From the NCBI RefSeq assembly GCF_036894955.1, contig NZ_CP145905.1, positions 4,668,501-4,732,500 of the forward strand: a stretch of 64,000 nt of DNA. The letters are read 5' to 3'. Positions 16,915-26,188 of this stretch are shown here, one piece after another. Positions within the stretch are counted from its first letter, which is position 1. Every line of letters starts with the position of its first letter. The translations under genes and the position numbers were made by a program. Under the pieces are notes generated by a model. The model saw only the letters and a program-made list of their open reading frames with translations. It ran no database searches and was not told where the DNA came from. The DNA is from Paenibacillus sp. KS-LC4. Its GTDB lineage: Bacteria > Bacillota > Bacilli > Paenibacillales > Paenibacillaceae.

Positions 16915-18474
16915 TTGTACATTCAATATACCATGGATCAACTTTGCTTACCAATGGATTTAGAAGAAGACATACCCGCTAACCATTTGGTTCGTGTAGT
17001 CAACGCTGCTGTTAATCAGCTCGACGACGCGATCTTCGACGCGGCTTATCCCGGAGGCGGAAGAGATAGCTATCACCCCAAGATGCTCACCAAAGTTATC
17101 ATTTACGCCTACTCACAGCGAATCTACTCTTCTCGTCAAATCGCCAAAGCGGTTCGTGAGAATATCATGTTCATGTGGATCGCAGGCAGACAACGACCAG
17201 ACTTTCGAACGCTGAATCGGTTTCGTTCCGAACGAATGAAAGAGGTACTGGAGACGGTCTTCACAGGTATCCTTCATTATCTTGCAGAGGAAAAGTACGT
17301 GAAGCTTGAGCATTACTTTGTCGATGGCACGAAGATCGAAGCAAACGCGAACCGTTACACCTTCGTCTGGGGCAAAGCCGTCGTGAAGCACAAGGCAAAG
17401 TTGCAAGAGAAAGTACGGACACTGTTTGCAACGATTGAAGCAGCGGAGAAGCAAGAAGAGCTGGAACAGGCTGGAGAAGACCTCACCGAGCTTGGCGAGG
17501 CATCCGCGCTGACGAGCGAAAAGCTAGAGGCTGCTGTTCAACAATTGGAAGCTAAACTGCAAGTCCAGCCGAAGGACAAGCCGCTTAAAAAAGCGGTGCG
17601 CGCGCTCCGTAAAGACCTGCTCCCTCGTTTGCAAAAATATGAAAGGCAGCAAGAGCTTCTTGGGGATCGGAACAGCTTTAGCAAGACGGATCCCGACGCT
17701 ACCTTCATGCGAATGAAAGAAGATCACATGCAAAATGGTCAATTGAAACCTGGCTACAATGTGCAGATCGGAACAGAAAACCAGTTCATCATCGGCTACA
17801 GTTTGCATCAACGCCCAACCGACACGCGTTGCCTCAAACCTCATTTGGAGAAGGTTAAAGCCGCTCTAGGAAAGCTGCCGAAAACCGTCATCGCGGATGC
17901 AGGATACGGCGGTGAAGAAAATTACGCATACTTAGAAGGTGAGCAGTTAGAAGCATTAGTGAAGTACAGTACCTACCACAAGGAAAAATCGAAGAGGTGG
18001 CAGCAGGATATCAGCAAGCTGGACAACTGGCAGTACGTTGAAGCCGAAGATACTTGGACATGCGCGGTAGGGCGCAAGCTGCTGTTTCGTTATGAAAGTA
18101 AGGGAACGACTGAAAGCGGATATGAAGTCAGAAAGCGACACTATCGTAGCGCAAGCTGCGAAGATTGTCCGCTCAAAGAAGCTTGTACAAAAGCACAAGG
18201 GAATCGGGAAATCAGCGTGAGTCTCAAGTATTTGCGGTACAAGCAGCAAGTACGCGAGAAACTCAGGAGCGACGAGGGATACGCTCTGGCGGTTCGACGA
18301 ATGATCGAGCCCGAGAGTGTATTTGGACAACTGAAGAACAACCGGGGATTCAGACGTTTTCTGCTTCGTGGCCTGCCTAAGGTAAGCCTGGAGGTCGGGT
18401 GGCTTTCGCTTGCCCACAATTTGCTCAAGAAAGCGACAATAGACCAAAAGTCAAAAATAGCGGTGCAGGGATGA
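16915..18474 (+). CDS. IS1182-family transposase
   Basis: A DDE transposase of the IS1182 type. The N-terminal DUF772-like region includes YHPKMLTKVIIYAYSQ and SSRQIAKA, followed by the first catalytic Asp (YFVDGTKIEANANR), a charged coiled middle, the second Asp (IADAGYGGEENY), a Cys cluster (ASCEDCPLKEACTKA) and the final Glu region (VFGQLKNNRGFRRFLLRG). An ATG at 16840 gives 544 residues, but a TTG at 16915-16917 with AAGGAG nine bases upstream gives about 519 and starts at the conserved LYIQYTMDQ; I favour the TTG. The stop lies inside the terminator hairpin. It appears intact and may be active. Confidence 0.9.
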   Translation: MYIQYTMDQLCLPMDLEEDIPANHLVRVVNAAVNQLDDAIFDAAYPGGGRDSYHPKMLTKVIIYAYSQRIYSSRQIAKAVRENIMFMWIAGRQRPDFRTLNRFRSERMKEVLETVFTGILHYLAEEKYVKLEHYFVDGTKIEANANRYTFVWGKAVVKHKAKLQEKVRTLFATIEAAEKQEELEQAGEDLTELGEASALTSEKLEAAVQQLEAKLQVQPKDKPLKKAVRALRKDLLPRLQKYERQQELLGDRNSFSKTDPDATFMRMKEDHMQNGQLKPGYNVQIGTENQFIIGYSLHQRPTDTRCLKPHLEKVKAALGKLPKTVIADAGYGGEENYAYLEGEQLEALVKYSTYHKEKSKRWQQDISKLDNWQYVEAEDTWTCAVGRKLLFRYESKGTTESGYEVRKRHYRSASCEDCPLKEACTKAQGNREISVSLKYLRYKQQVREKLRSDEGYALAVRRMIEPESVFGQLKNNRGFRRFLLRGLPKVSLEVGWLSLAHNLLKKATIDQKSKIAVQG

Positions 18475-18500
18475 CCTCCCTAGCACCGCTATTTCTTTAT
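18454..18500 (+). terminator. Hairpin terminator at the right end of the IS1182 element
   Basis: AAATAGCGGTGC...GCACCGCTATTT flanks an inner AGGGA-TGACC-TCCCT stem, forming a long near-perfect hairpin that includes the transposase stop codon. A short T-rich run follows. Confidence 0.75.
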
Positions 18501-18566
18501 TTTTGCCTATTTTTCATGAAGCGAGCTGTTTCCTCAAGTGAGCGAACTTACTTTTGGGACAGCCCC

Positions 18567-18835
18567 CAATATCTTGTAAGTCTTTGCTGACTAGACGCTC
18601 CTACCTATATCTCGGTCAGCTTCTATTTGAAGTTCTATCGTTTTAGATCCCATGTATTTTCGTGCAGTCTCGAGAATCGCTCTGTCATTCCCGAGTATTT
18701 CCAGTACCGTAACTGAAAAATTGTGGCTCTTCGCTCAATTGAGTGGCTAACACCGAATTATTTAGATTCATAGTGTCGCTTAGATGTGAGAGTTTCTTTA
18801 AAATCTGGTAGAATGGAAAAGGGGAACTGACGAGT
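18567..18835. other. Intergenic DNA between IS1182 and the ISL3 remnant
   Basis: There is no complete gene. A minus-strand stretch near 18602-18730 reads as a protein tail (...VLEILGNDRAILETARKYMG...) with a stop before it and no start, a possible remnant I cannot identify. The end of the truncated ISL3 element presumably falls near 18780-18830, but its terminal repeat could not be fixed. Confidence 0.35.
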
Positions 18836-19879
18836 TTAGCTCCTACGTGCTGCGAGTGCTGGAAGTCGTGTTTTATTAGCGGTCATGTAAGCCATAGAAA
18901 TCAAGTTATTCACGTTCCGGTAACCGCGTGCCTTTCGTTTTGAGGCTTGAACAAGTCCATTAATCCCTTCAAGCAAACCGTTGGTCATCTTACTGTGAAA
19001 CCATCGAAGTATGCCCTCTTCATGCGTTTTAATGGTTTTTGCAAGTTTAATCATCGGCTCAAGTTGAGATCGTCTTGCCCAACCGATCCATTCACGGAGA
19101 TACACATCAGCAAGTAGATGAGGCGTCGTCCATAAGTCTTGCATCGCGAGCTTTAAGCGATACGCTCTGCCTGTCTTCAAGTTACTGTCCTTCAGACATT
19201 GCAGCTCTTCCTTCTGTTCTGCCTTTAAATTGGCTTCATTCTTCAACCAGAGATATTTCGTTTTCTTGAGCTGAGGAGCTTCTTTTTGTTCCGATCTTCG
19301 AACATCATCAACGGCTTCATTGACCAATTTCATGACATGAAATTTATCGAAAGTCAGTTCTGCTTGTGGGAACTGCTCTTCAATACCGCTTATGAATGAG
19401 ACGGACATATCGCTGCAAAACTCCTGTATTTGTGCAGGTTCTACACCTTTATCCAGCAGATGGCTGTGAAAGCGCGCAATGGTATCTTTCCCTTTGCCTT
19501 CCGTTGCAAACAGCACTAGCTTGGTATCGACATCTACAAATAGTGTGATGTAACGATGACCGCGGCGTGAAGAAGTTTCATCCACGGCTATTCGTTTCAC
19601 TTTCGACAAATCCAAATCTGTCATCGCTTTATTCACGTAGTAACGAAAGATCCGCCACATACGAGTATCGTGTTCTCGAAGCTCACGGGCGGCGGCATTC
19701 ACAGGCATTTCCGCCATCAGACGCATGGCCCAGGCTTCAAAATACAGCGTAAAGTGCGATTTCGGGCGAGACCACGGGGCAGGGACGAGCAGTATTTTGC
19801 CGCAATTCGTGCACTCTGTTCTTGGAACTCTGGCATGGATATAGGTTTTCCAATTCCAGAAATCAAGATGCCGCCAATG
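18836..19879 (-). pseudogene. ISL3-family transposase, 5'-truncated and fused to a LamG gene
   Basis: The last 347 residues of the open frame at 18836-21106 are an ISL3 transposase: WRHLDFWNWKTYIHARVPRTEC, a CxxC, then the catalytic region VKRIAVDETSSRRGHRYITLFVD, FDKFHVMKLVNEAVDD and the end TNGLLEGINGLVQASKRKARGYRN. The first 50-70 residues of a normal ISL3 transposase, including the first zinc ligands, are missing. The frame passes straight into LamG sequence at about 19879 (YTFK then HWRH), so a deletion or one-sided insertion joined the two genes in frame. It probably cannot transpose on its own. Confidence 0.85.
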
Positions 19880-21400
19880 TTTAAACGTGTAGTGGTTTGC
19901 TCCGCCTTCCGCATACCCGCCAATATTCACTTTATTGCCCACACTTACAGGACGTCTGCTTGACGCTGCCGCAAAATCCTTTAATGTTTGCTTCACTCCA
20001 TCTATGTAAAGTTCGACATTGGCCGAGGATATTTCTCCGTTATAAAATATGGCTGCTACATGTACCCATCGGTTTTTCAACGCTGCTGATGGTGCCCCCA
20101 TAATATCCCCGTTGAATATATTAAATCCAAACATGCCTGCGGCTAAATACAAATCATATCCTGGATACCATGCAAACGGCATCACAGCATCTGTACCATC
20201 CCAGTACATCCAAAATTCAACGGTATTCTTTCCACCTGCTGCTATGTTGACCCCGTTACTTGAGAGCTCTAGTACCTGATCCCCGTTAAATTGCTTAGAT
20301 TCTAGCGGACTGTCAGACAAGACCCATTCTCCCACAAGCCCCTGCTCATTTCCTGCTAGCTTGCGATACATGTTGGATTGAAATTGACCTACAGACAACC
20401 CCGTATTCCATATTCGCATATTGGACAGCTTCCCTTTAAACGTGTAAAGATTAGTTGCTCCTTCTGCATACCCGCCAATATTCACTTTATTACCTACACT
20501 TACAGGACGTCTGCTTGATGCTGCCGCAAAATCCCTTAATGTTTGCTTCACTCCATCTATGTAGAGTTCGACATTGGTTGGGTTTATTTCTCCGTTATAA
20601 AATACCGCTGCTACATGCACCCATCGGTTTTTCAATGTTGCTGACGGCACTCCCATAATATCTCCGTTGAATATATTAAATCCCAACATGCCCCCGGCTA
20701 AATACAAATCATATCCTGGATACCATGCAAACGGCATCACAGCATCTGTACCATCCCAATACATCCAAAATTCGACGGTGTTTTTTCCACCTGCTGCTGT
20801 GTTGACACCATTACTTGAGAGCTCTAACACTTGATTTCCGCTAAATTGCTTTGATTCTATCGGGCTTTCGAACAAAACCCATTCTCCCACTAGTCCCTGC
20901 TCGTTTCCTGCAAGCCTGCGATACATATTAGATTGAATTTGATCAGCAGAGGGCCCTTTATTCCATATTCGCATATTAGACAGCTTGCCTTTAAACGTGT
21001 AGTGGTTCGTTCCTCCTTCTGTATATCCGCCAATATTCACTTTATCGCTCACACTTACAGGACGTCTGCTTGATGTTGCCGCAAAATCCCTTAATGTTTG
21101 CTTCACTCCATCTATGTAGTGGCTGGAGATATTTCTCCGTTATAAAATACGGCTGCTACATGCACCCATCGGTTTTTCAAGGTTGCCGACGGTACTCCCA
21201 TAATATCTCCGTTGAATATATTAAATCCGAACATGCCCCCGGCTAAATACAAATCATATCCTGGATACCATGCAAACGGCATCGCAGCCTCTGTACCATC
21301 CCAGTACATCCAAAATTCGACGGTGTTTTTACCACCTGCTGCTGTATTGACACCGTTACTTGAGAGTTCTAGTACTTGATTCCCATTATATGCAAGACTA
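19880..21400 (-). repeat. Tandem 555-bp LamG-coding repeats
   Basis: Nearly identical units starting at about 21352, 20836 and 20281 (minus strand) share long stretches of DNA, such as the block coding GYDLYLA and the block coding RRPVSV. The high identity suggests recent tandem duplication or gene conversion. It also allowed the 10-bp deletion near 21120 to be recognised by comparison. Confidence 0.8.
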
Positions 21401-21672
21401 TTGGTAGGACTCATTACAACATTCTTTTTTTGAAGCAAATTCCCATTCGCATCATAGTTATGTTTCATAAACTGTCCTGTTGGTAAATGAATGTAATCAA
21501 GTAAACCATTATTACCATATATATATTTAGTTCCTGATTTAATAGCAGGCTGACCTTGGGAAGCTTGAAGATCAATTGAAGTGGCATAAATACTTCCAAC
21601 CGAATAATACTGACCTAACATTGCCAATATACATATACTTATTAACATTTTGTAGACATATAATTTGTTCAC
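19880..21672 (-). pseudogene. Secreted LamG-repeat protein, frameshifted and 3'-truncated
   Basis: The gene opens with a GTG start behind AAAGGAGC (21672), a signal-peptide-like N-terminus (MNKLYVYKMLISICILAMLG), one YD-type repeat pair (YDANGNLLQKK) and then concanavalin-A-like LamG units. Each unit runs from QVLELSSNGVN through NTVEFWMYWDG, FNIFNGDIMG, RWVHVAA.FYNGEI, DGVKQTL to MRIWN; the period is 185 residues (555 bp). At about 21112-21130 a 10-bp deletion relative to the sister copies breaks the frame, giving a stop after 186 residues. The remaining two and a half units stay open to about 19880, where ISL3 sequence takes over. Before decay it was probably an exported surface protein with at least three to four LamG domains. 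Confidence 0.8.
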
Positions 21673-22025
21673 TACTCTGCTCCTTTTATATTAATCCTGT
21701 TACCGTTAATTAACTAAAATAATGACATAATGAATCCCTTCAATACTCTAAAAGACCCAACAATAAATATACCATTCTCCATTTCTATATTTCACTAAGA
21801 TATTTTGTCGGATTTTAAATTTAAATGTCGAAAAATTAGAAACAAAAGGTTATCAACACTGATTTTAATGAAATTTCAGATGTTTTCTACAACTTTTAAT
21901 GAGAGTACAATAAAATGCACATAAAAAAGCCCAGGGCCAATTGTTATGCAGGAGGAGGTCAAATCCCCTACACAAAATTAGCTATGGACTAGAAACATGC
22001 TAAATAAACATCATTCAATCTGTTT
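21673..22025. other. AT-rich intergenic region without a supported gene
   Basis: Stops occur in all frames and no hairpin with a clear T-run was found. It contains the untranslated upstream region of the LamG gene and probably decayed sequence from the remnant described next to it. Confidence 0.35.
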
Positions 22026-22386
22026 TTACGGTAATTTACTTTGTATTAACTCAATATTATCTATATCCAAATAAGCCTTTTCCGCACCAACAACTGCAAA
22101 CCTGTTTTTAACAAATTTCGTAGTTGCTTTGGTTGTAAAATTAACAGAACTTCTATGCGACTGCCCAATTTCCATTTAAAAATTTTGTCGAATGATAGGC
22201 CAACTGAGTACCATTAAATCAAATTCAATGATTCCAAGTACAAGCATTAAGTCCATACCTCATATCTGCAAAAACGGCATAACTTTGTAAGCCCCTTACC
22301 GGTATCCATTCTGAATCTGCATATTGGTATGAGGCTGCATCACCCGTTCCATTATAAAGACGATAAATATTTTCACCTTCCTTAGG
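22026..22386 (-). pseudogene. Remnant of a secreted protein gene (unidentified)
   Basis: Two minus-strand coding-like pieces lie in different frames. One runs 22386-22225 (ENIYRLYNGTGDAASYQYADSE..., ending NACTWNH and a stop). The other runs 22172-22026 (NFTTKATTKFVKNRFAVVGA then EKAYLDIDNIELIQ and a stop), whose end resembles the last strands of a carbohydrate-binding beta-sandwich. AAAGGAGCC stands just before the first piece but no start codon or signal peptide remains. The position between two related secreted repeat proteins suggests a third family member that decayed. The identity is open. Confidence 0.45.
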
Positions 22387-22417
22387 CTCCTTTTATAATT
22401 ATGTCAGCCTAATTTCA

Positions 22418-24364
22418 TTACTTTACTATTACAATGCCGTTTTCGATCCCCAAATTATTACCAGCAGCATCATACGTATAAACATGTGTAATATAGCTGC
22501 CTTTTTCATTATTATGTTGATTAAATGGAATCCACACTTTCCATGTACCTTGTGCTACCTTTTCTCCTTCATTCCACACTAAATCATCTTGCCCATTCAA
22601 AGTAGTCCACGTCGGAAAACGAACTCTTGTTACACGATCCCCCACACCGTCTATATAAATCTCATACCCGCCTGCTGTTAAATTTACTTCTTTTGGAATT
22701 CGCAAGCTAGTTGTATGCTTAACCGTTGTGCTGTTAATTTTCCAAAGTACATTATCCACATAAATATTTGTTGTATATAAACCAATCCCAACATGTTCAC
22801 TGAACGGAATAGTCACCTTCCATACCCCGGCTTGAATCTTGGTCCCCTCATTAAAAATAGCATTCTGATCCTTCACTGACCATGTAGAGAACTTTACACT
22901 TGTTGCTGCAGTATCAATGCCATAAGCAATAATGTCATAAGAAGCATTGGAACTACTTGTTTCTACCGAAGCTGCCACACCTTCCTTCACTTCAACTGTA
23001 CGATTGGCAATCCCCAATTTGTTACCAACAGCATCATACGTATAAATATGTGTAATATAACTACCTTTTTCATAATTGTGCTCACTGAACGGAATCCACA
23101 CTTTCCATGTACCTTCAGCTACTTTTTCTCCTTCGCTCCATACTAAATCATCTTGTCCATTCAAATTTGTCCATGTTGGGAACCTAACTTTCTTAACCCG
23201 TTCTCCTACCCCATCTACATACACCTCATAACCACCCGCCGCAAGACTAACCTCAGATGGAATTCGGATACTGGTCGTATGCTTGACCGTTGTAGTACTT
23301 AATTTCCAGAATGTATTCCCAACATAAATATGTGTTGTATATAGACCAATTCCAACATGTTGACTCAGTGGAATAGTTGCTTTCCAAACACCATTTTGAA
23401 TTTTTTCACCCTCATGCCACACCTGGCCCTGATCCTGTGTTGACCATGTAGGGAACCTCACAGATGTTGCTCCAACATCTACCCCATAAGCAATAATGTC
23501 ATAAGAAGCATTGGAACTACTCGTTTCTTCAGGGGCTGCTACGCCTTCCGTCACTTCAACAGTAAAATTAGCAATCCCCAATTTGTTACCAACGGTATCA
23601 TACGTATAAATATGAGTAACATAGCTACCTTTTTCATAATTGTGCTCATTAAATGGTATCCACACTTTCCATGTGCCTTGCGAAACCTTTACGCCCTCAC
23701 TCCATACCAAATCATCTTGTCCATTTAGAATTGTCCACGTGGGGAATTGAACTTTGGTTACTCTATCGCCTACTCCGTCTACATACACCTCATAACCCTT
23801 TGCTGTCAGACTAGGTTTAGTTGGAATTCGGATACTGGTCGTGTGCTTGACTATTGTATTGCTTGAATTCCAAAGTGTATTTCCTACATAAATATCTGTC
23901 GAATAAAGACCAATCCCAACATGCTCACTGAAAGGTACTATGATTTTCCAGATACCCTCTATCACTTTCTCCCCTTCTCTCCAAACTGGCACAGGATCCT
24001 GCGAGGTCGACGTTTTAAAACGAACATTTGTCGCATTCGAATCAATGCCATTTACAATAATTTCATAGGACACATTAGAATAACTAGTCTCTTGAGGTGC
24101 CAATATAGAAGATACTTCTGTTTTACTTTTAGAAATCAAATTACCAGCAGCATCATAATTATAAGAAATTTTATATTGTTTATTACCATCCGTTGTATAT
24201 ATAGCTATTAATCTATTGGAATCATCATACTCATAATAATACGAAGCCGCATAAATAGAATTTTGATAAACAAATAAAATAGCAATAGCTACAATCAAGC
24301 TTATAACAAATTTAAAATTTCTCTGTCTATCCCTTTGATAGACTATTTGAATAAAATTCAACAT
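22418..24364 (-). CDS. Secreted protein with one YD-repeat pair and six GBS-Bsp-like repeats
   Basis: A 648-residue protein. The ATG at 24362-24364 has GGAGGG upstream (the frame is open further to 24400). A basic N-terminus and hydrophobic stretch ending in YAASYYYEYD form a signal peptide. A short YD-type pair follows (YEYDDSNRLIAIYTTDG, YNYDAAGNLISK). The remainder is three copies of a roughly 185-residue tandem, each made of two GBS-Bsp-like repeats: one with VRF..W.........W.EG...GVWK..IPFSEHVGIGLYTT.IYV and one with VRFPTWT.LNGQDDLVW.EGEKV..GTWKVWIPF..HN.EKGSYITH.YTYD. These repeats occur in Gram-positive surface proteins and hydrolases and probably bind glycans or wall. No catalytic domain or wall anchor is present. 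Confidence 0.8.
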   Translation of the reverse strand: MLNFIQIVYQRDRQRNFKFVISLIVAIAILFVYQNSIYAASYYYEYDDSNRLIAIYTTDGNKQYKISYNYDAAGNLISKSKTEVSSILAPQETSYSNVSYEIIVNGIDSNATNVRFKTSTSQDPVPVWREGEKVIEGIWKIIVPFSEHVGIGLYSTDIYVGNTLWNSSNTIVKHTTSIRIPTKPSLTAKGYEVYVDGVGDRVTKVQFPTWTILNGQDDLVWSEGVKVSQGTWKVWIPFNEHNYEKGSYVTHIYTYDTVGNKLGIANFTVEVTEGVAAPEETSSSNASYDIIAYGVDVGATSVRFPTWSTQDQGQVWHEGEKIQNGVWKATIPLSQHVGIGLYTTHIYVGNTFWKLSTTTVKHTTSIRIPSEVSLAAGGYEVYVDGVGERVKKVRFPTWTNLNGQDDLVWSEGEKVAEGTWKVWIPFSEHNYEKGSYITHIYTYDAVGNKLGIANRTVEVKEGVAASVETSSSNASYDIIAYGIDTAATSVKFSTWSVKDQNAIFNEGTKIQAGVWKVTIPFSEHVGIGLYTTNIYVDNVLWKINSTTVKHTTSLRIPKEVNLTAGGYEIYIDGVGDRVTRVRFPTWTTLNGQDDLVWNEGEKVAQGTWKVWIPFNQHNNEKGSYITHVYTYDAAGNNLGIENGIVIVK

Positions 24365-24641
24365 TTTAAAACCCTCCAAGTAAAATAATAAAAACATCAA
24401 TAAACTGCTTATTACGCAAATACTTCATAATGCTTCTTTTTATACTTCAATTTGTCTCACAAAAAAATTTACAGCTCATATGTGCCCCCTGCTTACTTCA
24501 CATCTGACTATTATTGAATAAACAATTTTTCACGTAACTTATAATTTAACATAAATTAGATCTTTGTAAAAGTTTAGATTTATAATTTAATCTCTTTAGG
24601 ATTTAAGAATACGCTCCCTTAATCTAAAGCTATAAAAAAAA
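24365..24641. other. AT-rich intergenic region upstream of the GBS-Bsp-repeat gene
   Basis: It holds the presumed promoter region of the minus-strand secreted protein gene; several AT-rich hexamers are present but no single promoter can be singled out. No gene is supported. It also marks the end of the AT-rich accessory part of the window. Confidence 0.35.
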
Positions 24642-24670
24642 GCCCACCCCGTAAAATTACGGACTGGGCA
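24633..24670 (-). terminator. Rho-independent terminator of the class II aldolase-like gene
   Basis: On the minus strand GCCCAgtCCGTAA pairs with TTACGGggTGGGC and is followed by a run of eight T. It stands 38 bp after the stop of the gene at 24708-25988. Confidence 0.85.
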
Positions 24671-24707
24671 ATAACTACCATATTTTGTATTTTTACCAAT
24701 AATCCTG

Positions 24708-25988
24708 TTACTTCAACCCAAATGCCTGCTCCAGCTCCACAATCCGCGACTGCTCCATATGCACTATCGCCCCAATATTTTTCGCTGAAATCGTTGCTTT
24801 CGCGCTGTATTCGGCGACCTCCAGACGGTCGAAGGCGTTCAGCAGGCTTTGCCCGGTGACGATGACGCAGTCATTTTCGGCAATGACGATCGGCGTATTC
24901 TCCTGAAAAAGCTGTGCCGCCTCCTGCGGCTTCGTATACAATTCTCCATACGGCAGCTTAGGAATATTCCGCAGCAAAATATAGCTTTCCGGGATCGTCC
25001 GCGAATCCAGCAGCTCCGCTGTCACAGCAAACGCCATAATGTTAGGCGGATGGGCAATAATAACCGAGTTCACATGCCGCTGCGTCTCATAAATATGCTG
25101 GTGAAACTGCACCGAGCGGCTAGGCACCTTGCCTGCCTCTTTCTTCCCGCCGTCGATGCGCACGAGATCCGCTGGCTCCACATATTTACGGTCCTGATCA
25201 TACGGCGTAATAATGAAGGAATTTTCACCGACCCGATGGGAAAAGGTCCCCTGCGTGCTCGTAAACAGCCGCTGATCGTAAGAACGCTTAATGAGCTTGC
25301 ACATTTCCCGCCGTGCTTCCTTCTCCTCACTGCTGTAAAAGTCAGGTACAAACTCCTCCAGCAGCACCTCGCGCGTATCCGCCAGCTGCTCGGCTGCCAG
25401 CGTTATTGGCGTCCCGATCCGATTTGCCTGTATCTCCATCCGCGCGCAATATTCAAGCGTCTCGAATCTTTGAAAGGCTTCGAATAAATCGCCGCCGCCC
25501 ACCACGACGCCGTGATTTTCCAGCATAATCGTGTTCAAGCCCTCGCTGAATACATCCGCTATATTTTCACCCAGCTCCGCGCTTCCCGGCAAGCCGTATT
25601 TCGCCATGCCCACCTCGCCGCAGATCAAATAGTCATTCGGCAGCAGGCGGACATTGGGCACTTTACGCACCATGCTGAACGCCACAAGCGCTGGTGGATG
25701 AGCATGAACAACCGTTCGAATATCCGGCCTTCTGCGATAAATCATCTGATGAAACGGGTATTCGCTCGATGGCCTATGATTGCCTGCAATCGTACCGTCC
25801 GCCTTCACACAAACGATGTCCTGCCGCGTCAGCTCACCCTTATCCATTCCCGCAGGCGTAATCCAAAGATCGCCATTATCGTCCAAAAGCGATAAATTGC
25901 CCCCTGACGTCGTCGTCATGCCATAGCCGTAAATGCGCTCCATCATCATAACCAGCTGATCAGAAGGATGTAATAAGGTAAATTCCAT
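24708..25988 (-). CDS. Tandem class II aldolase/adducin-domain protein
   Basis: A 426-residue protein made of two class II aldolase/adducin domains of about 210 residues each. The first holds the phosphate-loop pattern TTSGGNLS, an acid/zinc region (SSEYPFHQMIY, then VVHAHPP) and a late His (LENHGVV). The second is more divergent: it keeps IIAHPPN but has ENDCVIV where the late His-containing motif should be, so it is probably inactive or structural. Single-domain relatives are sugar-phosphate aldolases (L-fuculose-, rhamnulose-1-phosphate) or epimerases. The substrate is unknown. The second ATG (25986-25988) is used because AAGGGGGA precedes it. It is a single gene ending in a good terminator. 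Confidence 0.8.
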   Translation of the reverse strand: MEFTLLHPSDQLVMMMERIYGYGMTTTSGGNLSLLDDNGDLWITPAGMDKGELTRQDIVCVKADGTIAGNHRPSSEYPFHQMIYRRRPDIRTVVHAHPPALVAFSMVRKVPNVRLLPNDYLICGEVGMAKYGLPGSAELGENIADVFSEGLNTIMLENHGVVVGGGDLFEAFQRFETLEYCARMEIQANRIGTPITLAAEQLADTREVLLEEFVPDFYSSEEKEARREMCKLIKRSYDQRLFTSTQGTFSHRVGENSFIITPYDQDRKYVEPADLVRIDGGKKEAGKVPSRSVQFHQHIYETQRHVNSVIIAHPPNIMAFAVTAELLDSRTIPESYILLRNIPKLPYGELYTKPQEAAQLFQENTPIVIAENDCVIVTGQSLLNAFDRLEVAEYSAKATISAKNIGAIVHMEQSRIVELEQAFGLK

Positions 25989-26074
25989 TTGCGCGTCCCC
26001 CTTTTTCGTATTCAACATCTTTGTTTATATTGTATTACTTTTGTTTGTTTTTGAAAGTGATTTTTCTAACATGA

Positions 26075-26120
26075 CAAAAAAAGAATGCCCCAGGCCCGTA
26101 GCTAGCCTCGAAGCATTCCC
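26075..26120 (-). terminator. Terminator downstream of the malic enzyme gene
   Basis: On the minus strand GAATGC...AGGC...GCCT...GCATTC is followed by seven T. It lies about 70 bp after the malic enzyme stop codon. Confidence 0.8.
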
Positions 26121-26188
26121 CTTTTTCAACCTTCTCAATAATCCATATATTCCCTTATTTTATTTCCTGCGCTCTCGCCATATGCAAG

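Larger units (their letters stand above)
16791..18566 (+). mobile_element. IS1182-family insertion sequence, apparently complete
   Basis: A 1776-bp element bounded by perfect 17-bp terminal inverted repeats: GGGGCTGTCCCAAAAGT at 16791-16807 and its complement at 18550-18566. It contains one intact transposase gene. Each end carries an extra hairpin. At the left, GGGGC.GTCCC pairs with GGGAC.CCCC by about 16841. At the right, a long stem-loop overlaps the transposase stop. Such hairpins often shield an element from outside transcription. No convincing target duplication is seen (left flank gcaaa, right flank ccaat), so a neighbouring deletion or recombination is possible. Confidence 0.9.

Noticed and set aside
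19880..21400. Long direct repeats that might mark a mobile element or integron
   Set aside because: The 555-bp period matches whole LamG domains of a coding gene, with no integrase, attachment sites or inverted ends.
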